Positions 8,668-15,731 of a stretch of DNA of 34,264 nt are shown piece after piece. Position 1 is the first letter of the stretch. Each line of letters opens with the position of its first letter. The translations under genes were made by a program, and so were the position numbers. Source of the stretch: Salinicola peritrichatus (GTDB lineage: Bacteria; Pseudomonadota; Gammaproteobacteria; Pseudomonadales; Halomonadaceae); assembly GCF_003206715.1 (NCBI RefSeq), contig NZ_PZJU01000021.1, forward strand, positions 105,220-139,483. Reading direction: 5' to 3'. The notes below the pieces were generated by a model that ran no database searches, had not been told where the DNA came from, and worked only from the letters and a program-made list of their open reading frames with translations.

Positions 8668-10008
8668 ATGAGCCAAGCCTTCAATGCCGAGCAGCAGCAG
8701 TCGCGCCTCGAGGAGCGCGCGGCGATGGCGCTGGATCTCGCCAGGCAGATGGGCGCGGACGCCTGCGAGGTTGGCGCGAGCGTCGATCAGGGCATCGGTG
8801 TGAGCGTACGCCTCGGCGAGACCGAGACCGTCGAGCTTTCCCGCGATCAAGGCATCGCGGTGACCGTGTACGTCGGCCAGCGCAAGGGCAATGCGTCCTC
8901 ATCGGATGCCGGCGATGCCTCGATTCGCGCCGCGGTCGAGAAGGCGATCTCGATCGCCCGCTATACCGGCGAGGACCCGGCGACGGGGCTGGCCGATGCC
9001 GAGCTGATGGCCACCGACTTGCCCGATCTCGATCTGCATCATCCTTGGGCACTGACCACCGACGAGGCGATCGATCTGGCACTGCGTTGTGAAAGCGCCG
9101 GGCGCGAGCAGGCGGGAATCACCAATTCCGAGGGCGCGAGCCTGTCATCTTCGGAAATGGTGACGGTCTACGCCAACAGCCACGGGTTTCTAGGCAGTCG
9201 CCGGGGCACGCGCCATTCGCTGTCGTGTCTGCTGATCGCCGGTAGCGGCGACCACATGCAGCGCGACCACGACTTCACCACCGCGCGCAGGTCCAGCGAT
9301 CTGACCAGCCCGGAGTCGGTGGGGATGAGTGCCGCCGAGCGTACGTTGCGCCGGCTGGGTGGCCAGCGGCCCAGGACGGGGCGGCTGCCGGTACTGTTTT
9401 CGCCGGAGATGGCGCGTGGCCTGGTCGGCAATCTGCTTAACAGCATCGCCGGAGGCGCGCTCTATCGCGAGTCGTCGTTTCTCTGCGACCAACTCGGCGA
9501 ACGGCTGTTCCCCGAGTGGTTCTCGCTGGGTGAACGCCCGCGTGAAGTCGGCGGGCTCGCCAGCGCGGCATTCGATGGCGATGGCGTAGCGACGCGCGAT
9601 AACCTGTTCATCGACCGCGGCCGGCTCGCCAGCTACATGCTTTCCGCCTACAGCGCACGACGGCTGGGACTCGAGACCACGGGCAACGCCGGTGGAGCCC
9701 GCAACGTGCGGATCGAAGCGCCGTTGGCGTCGCTGGAATCGCTCTTGCAACAGTTGGGGACCGGGATCATGGTCACCGAGATGATGGGGCAGGGCCTCAA
9801 TCCGGTGACCGGCGATTACTCCCGCGGCGCGGCCGGTTTCTGGGTCGAGAACGGCAAGATTTCGCACCCGGTGGAGGAGTTCACCGTGGCCGGCAACCTG
9901 CGCGAGATGTTCGCCGGGCTGCAGGGCGTGGGGGACGATGTCGATCGCCGAGGCAGCATTCAGACCGGTAGCTGGCTGATCGACTCGATGACGATTGCGG
10001 GGCAGTAG
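8668..10008 (+). CDS. pmbA: PmbA/TldE, partner subunit of the TldD/E protease
   Basis: PmbA (TldE) is the non-catalytic homologue that pairs with TldD to form the active peptidase. The 446-residue length matches E. coli (450). The HExxxH site of TldD is absent, as expected; the equivalent region reads RLPVLFSPEMARGLVGNLLNSI. Diagnostic sequence includes GNASSSDAG, SSFLCDQLGERLFPEW, TGNAGGARNVRIE and the C-terminal MMGQGLNPVTGDYSRGAAGFWVENG. The ATG at 8668 has AGGAG at 8657-8661, spacing 6. Divergent from darP and close to tldD, so both protease subunits are made from one neighbourhood but from separate transcripts. Confidence 0.96.
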   Translation: MSQAFNAEQQQSRLEERAAMALDLARQMGADACEVGASVDQGIGVSVRLGETETVELSRDQGIAVTVYVGQRKGNASSSDAGDASIRAAVEKAISIARYTGEDPATGLADAELMATDLPDLDLHHPWALTTDEAIDLALRCESAGREQAGITNSEGASLSSSEMVTVYANSHGFLGSRRGTRHSLSCLLIAGSGDHMQRDHDFTTARRSSDLTSPESVGMSAAERTLRRLGGQRPRTGRLPVLFSPEMARGLVGNLLNSIAGGALYRESSFLCDQLGERLFPEWFSLGERPREVGGLASAAFDGDGVATRDNLFIDRGRLASYMLSAYSARRLGLETTGNAGGARNVRIEAPLASLESLLQQLGTGIMVTEMMGQGLNPVTGDYSRGAAGFWVENGKISHPVEEFTVAGNLREMFAGLQGVGDDVDRRGSIQTGSWLIDSMTIAGQ

Positions 10009-10021
10009 AAGGGCAGAAGGA

Positions 10022-10049
10022 AGAGGAAAGAGATAAGAGGAAAGAGATA
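10022..10049 (+). repeat. 14-bp tandem repeat, two units, after pmbA
   Basis: AGAGGAAAGAGATA occurs twice in perfect tandem (10022-10035 and 10036-10049). It sits in a purine-rich stretch that begins straight after the pmbA stop, the same arrangement as after tldD. It directly precedes a long hairpin. Confidence 0.85.
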
Positions 10050-10050
10050 A

Positions 10051-10083
10051 GAGCGTTGCTTGCTACCTTAGCGAGCGGCGCTC
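10051..10083. terminator. 14-bp hairpin between pmbA and the SDR gene
   Basis: Arms GAGCGTTGCTTGCT (10051-10064) and AGCGAGCGGCGCTC (10070-10083) pair along their full length. On plus-strand RNA three pairs are G-U; the loop is ACCTT. It lies between convergent genes. Downstream sequence on the plus strand is TTGTTCTTCC, pyrimidine-rich but not a pure U-run, so intrinsic termination for pmbA is likely rather than certain. On the minus strand the wobble positions become A-C mismatches, so it should work better for pmbA than for the SDR gene. Confidence 0.6.
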
Positions 10084-10089
10084 ATTGTT

Positions 10090-10127
10090 CTTCCGTCTTC
10101 CGTCTTCCGTCTTCCGTCTTCCGTCTT
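10090..10127 (+). repeat. heptanucleotide microsatellite (CTTCCGT)x5 at the SDR 3' end
   Basis: Five perfect CTTCCGT units run 10090-10124 and a partial CTT reaches 10127, touching the stop codon of the minus-strand SDR gene. Read on that strand it is TAA followed by GAC and GGAAGAC repeats. Copy number could vary by slippage, but because it lies just after the stop it should not change the protein. Confidence 0.9.
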
Positions 10128-10866
10128 AATTCGACCAGCCGCCGTCGATCAATTGCACCGTGCCGGTGATAAACGCGGATTCGTCGCTGGCGAGATGCGT
10201 CGCCAGCGCGGCGATCTCCTCGACCTTGCCCAGCCGGCCCATGGGTTGGCGAGCGATGAATTCGGCGAAGACGTCGTCCGTCGTGCGGCCCTGCTGGCGT
10301 GCCTGTTCGGCTACGCGCTCGCGCAACGAGGGCGAGTCGACCGTTCCGGGACAGATCGCGTTGCAGCGAATGCCTCGGGTCATGGTGTCGGCGGCGACGG
10401 ATTTGGTCAGGCCGATCACGGCGGCCTTGGTGGTGCCGTAGGCGAAACGGTTGACCACGCCTTTGACGCTGGAGGCGAGCGACGACATGTTGATGATGCT
10501 GCCGCCACCGTTGTCGAGCATCGCTGGCAGCGCGGCGCGAATGGTATAGAACATCGAGTCGACGTTGAGCCGCTGGGCGAAGGCCCACTGGGCGTCGTCG
10601 CATTCGAGAATCGAGCCGCTTGGCACCGTGCCGGCGCAGTTGAACAGCACGTCGAGAGGCGGCAGCGAGTCTATCAGTGCTCGCACGGCTTCTGCGTCGG
10701 TGACGTCGAGTGCGTGGCACTGAGCGCCTTCCAGCCCCTCCAGCTTCGTCGCGTCGATATCGGTCGCGATTACCCGCGCGCCTTCCGCCAGAAAGCGCTC
10801 GACGGTGGCACGACCAATGCCTTGGCCTGCGGCGGTGATCAAAGCGGTTTTATTGGCGAGTCGCAT
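10126..10866 (-). CDS. SDR-family NAD-dependent dehydrogenase (BDH2/DHRS6-like)
   Basis: This is a classical short-chain dehydrogenase of 246 residues. The NAD-binding TAAGQGIG lies near residues 11-18, with Asp36 in ATDID favouring NAD over NADP. NCAG is near 76-79. The catalytic residues are Ser129 (INMSS), Tyr143 and Lys147 (YGTTK), and the C-terminus is FITGTVQLIDGGWSN. The stretch SVKGVVNRFAYGTTKAAVIGLTK closely resembles mammalian BDH2/DHRS6 and bacterial relatives that include 2-keto-3-deoxy-L-fuconate dehydrogenase, so a hydroxyacid or sugar-acid substrate is likely; the exact one is not decidable here. AGGAG lies 9 nt before the ATG. It is divergent from a GntR regulator that probably controls it. 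The stop abuts a heptanucleotide repeat. Confidence 0.88.
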   Translation of the reverse strand: MRLANKTALITAAGQGIGRATVERFLAEGARVIATDIDATKLEGLEGAQCHALDVTDAEAVRALIDSLPPLDVLFNCAGTVPSGSILECDDAQWAFAQRLNVDSMFYTIRAALPAMLDNGGGSIINMSSLASSVKGVVNRFAYGTTKAAVIGLTKSVAADTMTRGIRCNAICPGTVDSPSLRERVAEQARQQGRTTDDVFAEFIARQPMGRLGKVEEIAALATHLASDESAFITGTVQLIDGGWSN

Positions 10867-11046
10867 GACCGATGGCTCCTGGCATGGTTTTTGGTTCTAA
10901 TGTCTAAAGGCCTGACCTTTGGTCCGAGTATTATCCTTTGTCGAAACGGCCCGCAAATCGCCAAACGTCTAATAGACCCGCTCAGGCCTGTGAAAACGGA
11001 TGAATTTGCGACCAATGTCTAGTTCATGAAACCGGGAGATCGATAG
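10867..11046. promoter_or_regulatory. SDR/gntR divergent control region with candidate operators
   Basis: The 180-base divergent gap contains a perfect 11-bp palindrome GTCTAATAGAC (10967-10977). The half-site TGTCTA recurs twice more, at 10901-10906 and 11016-11021. A separate inverted repeat AAAGG-CCTGA-CCTTT lies at 10906-10920. Repeated half-sites between a GntR gene and its divergent neighbour are typical of autoregulated operators. Binding by the adjacent regulator is inference; the motif does not obviously match the classic FadR-type TGGT-N-ACCA site. Confidence 0.5.
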
Positions 11047-11802
11047 ATGCCGATCCAGACCATCCGCGCGCAGCGGCTCTATCGTCAGATTGCCGATCAA
11101 CTGCTGGAATTGATCCGACGCGGCGAGTTTCCACCGGGAACGCTGCTGCCGCCGGAACGGGATCTGGCGCAGCAGTTGGGCGTGAGTCGCGCGTCGGTGC
11201 GTGAAGCGCTGATCGCGCTGGAAGTGATCGGTCAGGTCGAAGTGCGGGTCGGCCACGGCGTGCTGGTGTTGGAACGTGCCACCGAAGTCGAAACCTCGGT
11301 GATGAGCGCCGCCCGGAGCAAGGAGCCCTGGGCCATGGACCCGGAATTCGCCAGCGAGATCGAGCTCGATCTCGATCGGGAAATTCCGCCGTTCTCGCTG
11401 CTCCAGGCGCGGCATTATCTCGAGCCGGAAACCGCCTCGCTTGCCGCCCTCAATGCCAGCGACGACGATCTGGAGGCGATCCGCGCCGCCTATCGACGCA
11501 ACGTCGAGGACAATCTCCACGGCGGCAACAACATGGTCGGCGACAGGCTGTTCCATATCCGTATCGCCGAGGCTTCCGGCAACGCCGCCTACGCGATGAT
11601 GATCAAGCATTTGCTGGGGCATCAATACGGCGTGATGTTCCGGCGATTGCAGGCGCTGTTCATGGAGACCGACATGCCGCGCCAGTCGCAGGACGATCAC
11701 GAGCGTATCCTGGCCGCGATCGAAGCCCGCAACGCCGAAGCCGCGCGCAACGCCATGGAAGTCCACCTGGACCACGTACTGCGGGTGTTTTTCGATACCT
11801 GA
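11047..11802 (+). CDS. GntR-type transcription regulator, FadR/UxuR subfamily
   Basis: This 251-residue regulator has an N-terminal winged helix-turn-helix (about residues 8-75: RLYRQIADQLLELIRRGEF, LPPERDLAQQLGVSRASVREALIALE). A C-terminal FCD effector domain follows (about 110-245), with FHIRIAEASGN, the HLLGHQY segment and DDHERILAAIEARN supplying likely metal-binding histidines. Overall it resembles the ExuR/UxuR branch, which senses sugar acids, but the ligand cannot be read from sequence. ATG 11047 has GGGAG at 11034-11038. Divergent from the SDR dehydrogenase, which is its likeliest target. Confidence 0.9.
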   Translation: MPIQTIRAQRLYRQIADQLLELIRRGEFPPGTLLPPERDLAQQLGVSRASVREALIALEVIGQVEVRVGHGVLVLERATEVETSVMSAARSKEPWAMDPEFASEIELDLDREIPPFSLLQARHYLEPETASLAALNASDDDLEAIRAAYRRNVEDNLHGGNNMVGDRLFHIRIAEASGNAAYAMMIKHLLGHQYGVMFRRLQALFMETDMPRQSQDDHERILAAIEARNAEAARNAMEVHLDHVLRVFFDT

Positions 11803-11835
11803 GGCCCCGCGGGCTAATGCTCGTATCGCCACCGG

Positions 11836-11910
11836 CCAGCCGCCCTCGCGAATTCTCGGATAGTCGCTGACGTCCCGGTTGTAGAGATAGAGCCAGGCGG
11901 GGCCGTGCAT
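11836..11910 (-). pseudogene. C-terminal remnant of a gamma-glutamylcyclotransferase (YtfP/AIG2-like)
   Basis: The minus strand of the gntR-wrbA gap reads GPAWLYLYNRDVSDYPRIRE then GGW. From memory this aligns without gaps to the end of E. coli YtfP (AWMYVYQRPVDGLKLIESGD then W): both share AW-x-Y-x-Y-x-R-x-V and I-x-x-G-x-W. That is the terminal strand of the AIG2/GGCT fold. No upstream part of such a gene is present; the frame runs straight into unrelated sequence, and downstream it continues antisense to gntR without a proper stop. It is therefore most likely a leftover 3' fragment of a lost gene. Confidence 0.5.
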
Positions 11911-11929
11911 GAAACGGCAGCAGCCCCTA
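11901..11929 (+). repeat. 29-bp element upstream of wrbA (copy A)
   Basis: The 29 bases begin GGCCGTGCATGAAAC and end CAGCCCCTA. They match 24241-24269 upstream of nfi at 26 of 29 positions, in the same orientation toward the downstream gene. The distance to the wrbA ATG is 52 bases. It could be a shared promoter or operator, or a short dispersed repeat or transposon end. It partly overlaps the cyclotransferase remnant. Confidence 0.65.
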
Positions 11930-11981
11930 ACCTGTCAGAGGCATTGCGTTGCGACACCCAAGCCTTTCAAGGGAGACCCTC

Positions 11982-12587
11982 ATGAGCAAAGTACTGGTGT
12001 TGTACTACTCGAGTTATGGACATATCGAAACCATGGCCAAGGCAGTGGCGGCAGGCGCCGAAAGCGTTCCCGGTACTCAGGTCGACATTCGCCGCGTGCC
12101 GGAACTGGTGCCGGAGGAGGTGGCACGGAAGTCCGGCTACAAGCTCGATCAGGACGCGCCGCTGATCGATGGGCCCGAGGCGTTGGTCGATTACGATGCG
12201 ATTCTTATCGGTACGCCGACCCGTTACGGCAACATGGCCTCCCAGATGCGCAATTTCTGGGACATGACCGGCGGAATATGGGCTCAGGGTAAGCTGAACG
12301 GCAAGGTCGGCAGCGCCTTCGCCTCCACGGCGACGCAGCACGGCGGTCAGGAGACCACGCTGATTTCGATCCATACCATGCTGTTTCACCTGGGTATGGT
12401 CGTGGCCGGTGTGCCCTATAGCTGCCCCGAACTCTCGAACATGGAGGAGATCACCGGCGGCACGCCTTACGGCGCGACCACGCTGGCCAACGCGGACGGC
12501 AGCCGCACGCCGAGCGAGAATGAGTTGACGATCGCCCGCTACCAGGGCAAGCATGTCGCCGAACTGGCGGCCAAATTGGCCGGCTAG
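11982..12587 (+). CDS. wrbA: WrbA, NAD(P)H:quinone oxidoreductase
   Basis: WrbA is a tetrameric FMN-binding flavodoxin-like enzyme that reduces quinones by two electrons, limiting semiquinone and peroxide formation. The 201 residues match E. coli WrbA (198). The FMN phosphate loop is [12 protein letters not shown] (residues 8-19). The isoalloxazine-contact motif is [18 protein letters not shown], followed by [15 protein letters not shown] and the conserved GGTPYGATT. Start chosen at ATG 11982 because GGGAG (11971-11975) is 6 nt upstream; an in-frame TTG upstream lacks support. It faces GH43 convergently across a hairpin-rich gap. The shared 29-bp element upstream may contribute to its control. 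Confidence 0.96.
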   Translation: MSKVLVLYYSSYGHIETMAKAVAAGAESVPGTQVDIRRVPELVPEEVARKSGYKLDQDAPLIDGPEALVDYDAILIGTPTRYGNMASQMRNFWDMTGGIWAQGKLNGKVGSAFASTATQHGGQETTLISIHTMLFHLGMVVAGVPYSCPELSNMEEITGGTPYGATTLANADGSRTPSENELTIARYQGKHVAELAAKLAG

Positions 12588-12616
12588 CGATCATCACGTC
12601 GGGGTGACGATAGGTA

Positions 12617-12660
12617 CCCGCTTCATGCGGGATCCGGTGGCCGTCTTCGGCGGTCACCGG
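12617..12660. terminator. double hairpin between wrbA and the xylosidase gene
   Basis: Two stems lie in the convergent gap: CCCGC-TTCAT-GCGGG (12617-12631), and CCGGTG (12634-12639) with CACCGG (12655-12660), reinforced by an inner GCCG/CGGC pair around TCTT. The second arm overlaps the stop codon of the minus-strand gene. No long T-run follows on either strand, so termination strength is uncertain, but location and symmetry suit a bidirectional terminator. Confidence 0.55.
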
Positions 12661-14234
12661 TCACTCTTGTCCGGCCGATAATCGAAGTAGTGAAAATCGG
12701 CGGGCAACTTGCCGCCGGATAGATCCTGTGCGCAAAGACCCACGAAAGTGCCGGTGAAGCGAATGTAGTCCGGGTCGTCATCGCATAGGTGGGATATGTC
12801 CAGCGCCTCGCCGATGTCCTGCCAGTCATCATGCTCCGTCGAGAACGAAAACCGTAACCATTGCCGGTCGATGCGAGCCTTCAGACGCACCGACCCCGCT
12901 TCCAGTGGAATGTCCTGTGCCAAGGGTTCGTCATACTGTCCATGGCGCGAGACGATGATGCCGATGCAGCGCCCTGATGCCTCGTCATGAGTGACGCGTA
13001 AATAGACATGATCCTTGGTATCGTAATAGACGATCAATCCGGCCATCTGCTGGAAATGCACCGGCGAAAACGACAGGCGAGTTTCCACCTCGACGTGGAA
13101 ATGGCTCAGGCGCCTTGCCAGCAAGCTCTGGCGATGGGTCGACTGCATCGACTCGCCACCCTTGAGTCGAAGGCAGCCGGGGCATTCCTCCAGCGATAGC
13201 CAGTCCGGGGAAAAAGGACGACGCAGGGCGTGCCAATAATGCTTGAGCCGGGGCCCGTCGAAGGTATCGTGGTCGGCTTCCGCGGCCGGCGGTTGCCATT
13301 CGAGACCTGGAGCCGGCACCTGGTGACTGGGGAAGGGACCGTGGTCGACTCGCAGCCAGCCGTCTTCTGTCCAGTGGCATCGCTGTAGCGCGGTCTCGCG
13401 TCCCAGAATGCAGCGCTTCTCCACTACCGGGCGGGCGCAGAGATGGGCGAGGTACCAGTCGCCGTGCTGCGTCTCCACCAGGCTGCCATGACCTGCCTTC
13501 TGCAATTGGTCCGTCATTCCCGGGTCGGACGTCAGCACGGGATTGGTTGGGTCCACCTCGTAGGGACCGGTCAAGTTGCGCGAGCGTGCCATCGTCATGG
13601 CGTGACCGTAGCCGGTGCCGCCCTCGGCGGTGACCAAGTAGTAGTAACCGTTGCGCCGGTAGAGATGGGGCGCTTCGGTGACCCCGAGCGAGGTTCCCTG
13701 GAAGATATTGTGGACCGGGCCGGTCAGCGACTGGCGCTCGATGTCGTAGCACTGTAGCGCGATACCCGCAAAGGCGTTCCGTCCCTTGCGGAAATCCCAG
13801 ATCATGTTGAGCAGCCAGGCGGTGCCATCATCGTCGTGGAACAGAGAAGGGTCGAATCCGCTGCTGTTGAGGTAGACCGGATCCGACCAAGGGCCCTCGA
13901 TCCGTTCGGCGCTGACCAGGTAGTTGTGAGTATCCTTGAACGCGCCGCGCCGGCTCTTGACGTCGGTATAGATCAGAAAGAACCGGCCGTGGGCATAGCT
14001 GAGGCAAGGGGCCCAGACTCCGCCGGAATCGATGTCGCCGATCATGTCCAACTGTGAACGTCGTGTCAGCGGGGAAGGTAATTGGCGCCACTGCACCAGG
14101 TCTCGCGAGTGGTGCAGGGTGACGCCCGGGAACCATTCGAAGGTCGAGGTTGCGATGTAGTAATCATCGCCAACCCGCAGGATCGATGGGTCCGGGTGGA
14201 AGCCGGGGAGGATTGGGTTGGTGATGACGCTCAT
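12654..14234 (-). CDS. xynB: glycoside hydrolase family 43 beta-xylosidase
   Basis: GH43 beta-xylosidases release xylose from the non-reducing ends of xylo-oligosaccharides by inversion. The 526-residue product begins NPILPGFHPDPSILRVGDDY, where Asp15 is the general base. GFDPSLFHDDDG carries the pKa-modulating Asp and GVTEAPHLY the general-acid Glu. The N-terminal five-bladed propeller (about residues 1-320) is followed by a beta-sandwich C-terminal domain (from about 330), the two-domain form seen in E. coli YagH and Selenomonas-type enzymes. There is no signal peptide, so it acts on imported oligosaccharides in the cytoplasm. The ATG at 14234 has AGGAG 6 nt upstream; the gene follows the GPH transporter by 26 bases, so they are co-transcribed. 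Arabinofuranosidase activity is possible too. Confidence 0.92.
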   Translation of the reverse strand: MSVITNPILPGFHPDPSILRVGDDYYIATSTFEWFPGVTLHHSRDLVQWRQLPSPLTRRSQLDMIGDIDSGGVWAPCLSYAHGRFFLIYTDVKSRRGAFKDTHNYLVSAERIEGPWSDPVYLNSSGFDPSLFHDDDGTAWLLNMIWDFRKGRNAFAGIALQCYDIERQSLTGPVHNIFQGTSLGVTEAPHLYRRNGYYYLVTAEGGTGYGHAMTMARSRNLTGPYEVDPTNPVLTSDPGMTDQLQKAGHGSLVETQHGDWYLAHLCARPVVEKRCILGRETALQRCHWTEDGWLRVDHGPFPSHQVPAPGLEWQPPAAEADHDTFDGPRLKHYWHALRRPFSPDWLSLEECPGCLRLKGGESMQSTHRQSLLARRLSHFHVEVETRLSFSPVHFQQMAGLIVYYDTKDHVYLRVTHDEASGRCIGIIVSRHGQYDEPLAQDIPLEAGSVRLKARIDRQWLRFSFSTEHDDWQDIGEALDISHLCDDDPDYIRFTGTFVGLCAQDLSGGKLPADFHYFDYRPDKSDR

Positions 14235-14260
14235 GCGTTCTCCTGTCGTTGCGGAATTCA

Positions 14261-15640
14261 TTACCTGGCAGCAAGCTCGGCGACGATGGCTGGGTAGCGC
14301 TTGTCGAGGTCGTAGAACAGCATCAGCGCGATCAGGAGTACGCAGAGTCCCATCGGCAGGTAGATGAACAGCGCCTGAATCGCGAACAAGGCCGCATCGC
14401 TCTGCTCGCCGCCCCCGCCGACGTAGCCGCCGAAGGCCAGAATCCAGCCGAGCAACGCGGTGCCAAGCCCGCTGCCGACCTTGATACCCATGCTGCCGCC
14501 ACTGTAGACCATGCCTTCGTTGCGGATGCCGGTCTTCCACTCCCCGTACTCGATGGTGTCGCCAAGCAAGGCGAACATGCTGCCGTTGATGGGGGCCTTG
14601 CCGAGACCGCGGATGATGGTGCCAGCGACGATCAGATAGACATTGCTGAGATCGATCAGCATGATCCCGTACCCGACCAAGGTGATCAGTTCGCCGACGA
14701 TGATCGCGTTACGCTTGCCGTAGCGCTTGGTAATCGGGGGAACGAGGGCCATGCCCACCAGAATGAACACCGTGTAGGCCGTGGTAATGATGCCCACCAG
14801 CCAGGTATCGTCGAGCAGATACTGGGCATAGTAGACAACGGCACCTGAGTTGAGTGCGTTGAAGATGTAGGTCACCAGGATGAAGATCGTGGCCAGCGCC
14901 CAGTAGCGATTTCTGCTCAATGTACGAAGGCTTTGCATCAAAGGTACTGGTGCCTGGTGGCGTCGTTCATCGGCCGGTTTGACTCGCTCGCGCGTGCTCA
15001 TGAAGGTGAACAGGAAAAGACCGGTACCGATCACACCGAAGATCATGAAGGTCATGACCCAGCCACTCTGTCCGCCTCCGAGTAACGTGGCTACGGGCAG
15101 AGTCAGGTTGCCGACTACCAGCACCCCGATCAGTGCCAGGCTCATGCGGAAGACATTGAGCAACGAGCGCTGGTACTGATCCTGGGTGATCAGCGAGTTG
15201 AGAGTGCCGTAGGGAACGTTGAGACCGGTGTAGACCAGACAGACCACATTGTAGGTAACGGCGATATAGACCGCCTGCCAGAAGGGCGAAACATCCGGGA
15301 CCGTGAATAGCAGTATCGCCGAAACCGCAAAGGGCACCGCCAGCCACAAAAGCCATGGGCGGGCCTTGCCGTGGCGGGAGGTGGTCTTGTCGATGACGTA
15401 GCCCATGGCGATGTCCGAGACGCCGTCGAACACGCGCGAGAACAACATGATCGAGCCGATCACGCCGGCCGCCACACCGATGACATCGGTATAGTAGTAG
15501 ACGATGAAGATGCTCATCGCCTGCCAGATGAAGTTGCTGGCAAGATCCCCGCAGCCGTAGCCGATCTTCTCCCTCAATGGAATCTGGCCATTTTCCGTGG
15601 CGCTGGAGAGATGAGTCTGAATACGCGCGTCGCTAGTCAT
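14261..15640 (-). CDS. GPH-family pentoside/xyloside:cation symporter
   Basis: This is a glycoside-pentoside-hexuronide family transporter of 459 residues with about 12 predicted membrane segments. The N-terminus KIGYGCGDLASNFIWQ and the signature RVFDGVSDIAMGYVIDKT, followed by GKARPWLLW, are the family's cation-binding region (melibiose carrier helices II-IV). Placed directly before a cytoplasmic GH43 xylosidase, it most likely imports xylo-oligosaccharides or xylosides, like XynP/YagG. Start chosen at ATG 15640 (MTSDARIQ) with GAGG just upstream; upstream in-frame residues are not family-like. It lies 91 bases downstream of the sugar porter gene and 26 bases before GH43. Confidence 0.9.
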   Translation of the reverse strand: MTSDARIQTHLSSATENGQIPLREKIGYGCGDLASNFIWQAMSIFIVYYYTDVIGVAAGVIGSIMLFSRVFDGVSDIAMGYVIDKTTSRHGKARPWLLWLAVPFAVSAILLFTVPDVSPFWQAVYIAVTYNVVCLVYTGLNVPYGTLNSLITQDQYQRSLLNVFRMSLALIGVLVVGNLTLPVATLLGGGQSGWVMTFMIFGVIGTGLFLFTFMSTRERVKPADERRHQAPVPLMQSLRTLSRNRYWALATIFILVTYIFNALNSGAVVYYAQYLLDDTWLVGIITTAYTVFILVGMALVPPITKRYGKRNAIIVGELITLVGYGIMLIDLSNVYLIVAGTIIRGLGKAPINGSMFALLGDTIEYGEWKTGIRNEGMVYSGGSMGIKVGSGLGTALLGWILAFGGYVGGGGEQSDAALFAIQALFIYLPMGLCVLLIALMLFYDLDKRYPAIVAELAAR

Positions 15641-15731
15641 TCCTACCTCATTGCCATGATGGGCTCGGGCTACGGCGCGCCTGGATGGCCGCAGCGTCGG
15701 GTGCCTCTCTGAAGGCGGCATTAGATGGCGA

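Noticed and set aside
10090-10127. Phase-variable switch from the heptamer array
   Set aside because: The repeats lie after the stop codon of the SDR gene and far from any start, so slippage would not shift a coding frame or promoter spacing.
11911-11929. Heat-shock (sigma-32) promoter reading of the 29-bp element (TGAAA ... CCCC)
   Set aside because: The gap between the two boxes is about 9-10 bases, shorter than the 13-15 usual for sigma-32, and the -10 part reads CCCCTA rather than CCCCAT.
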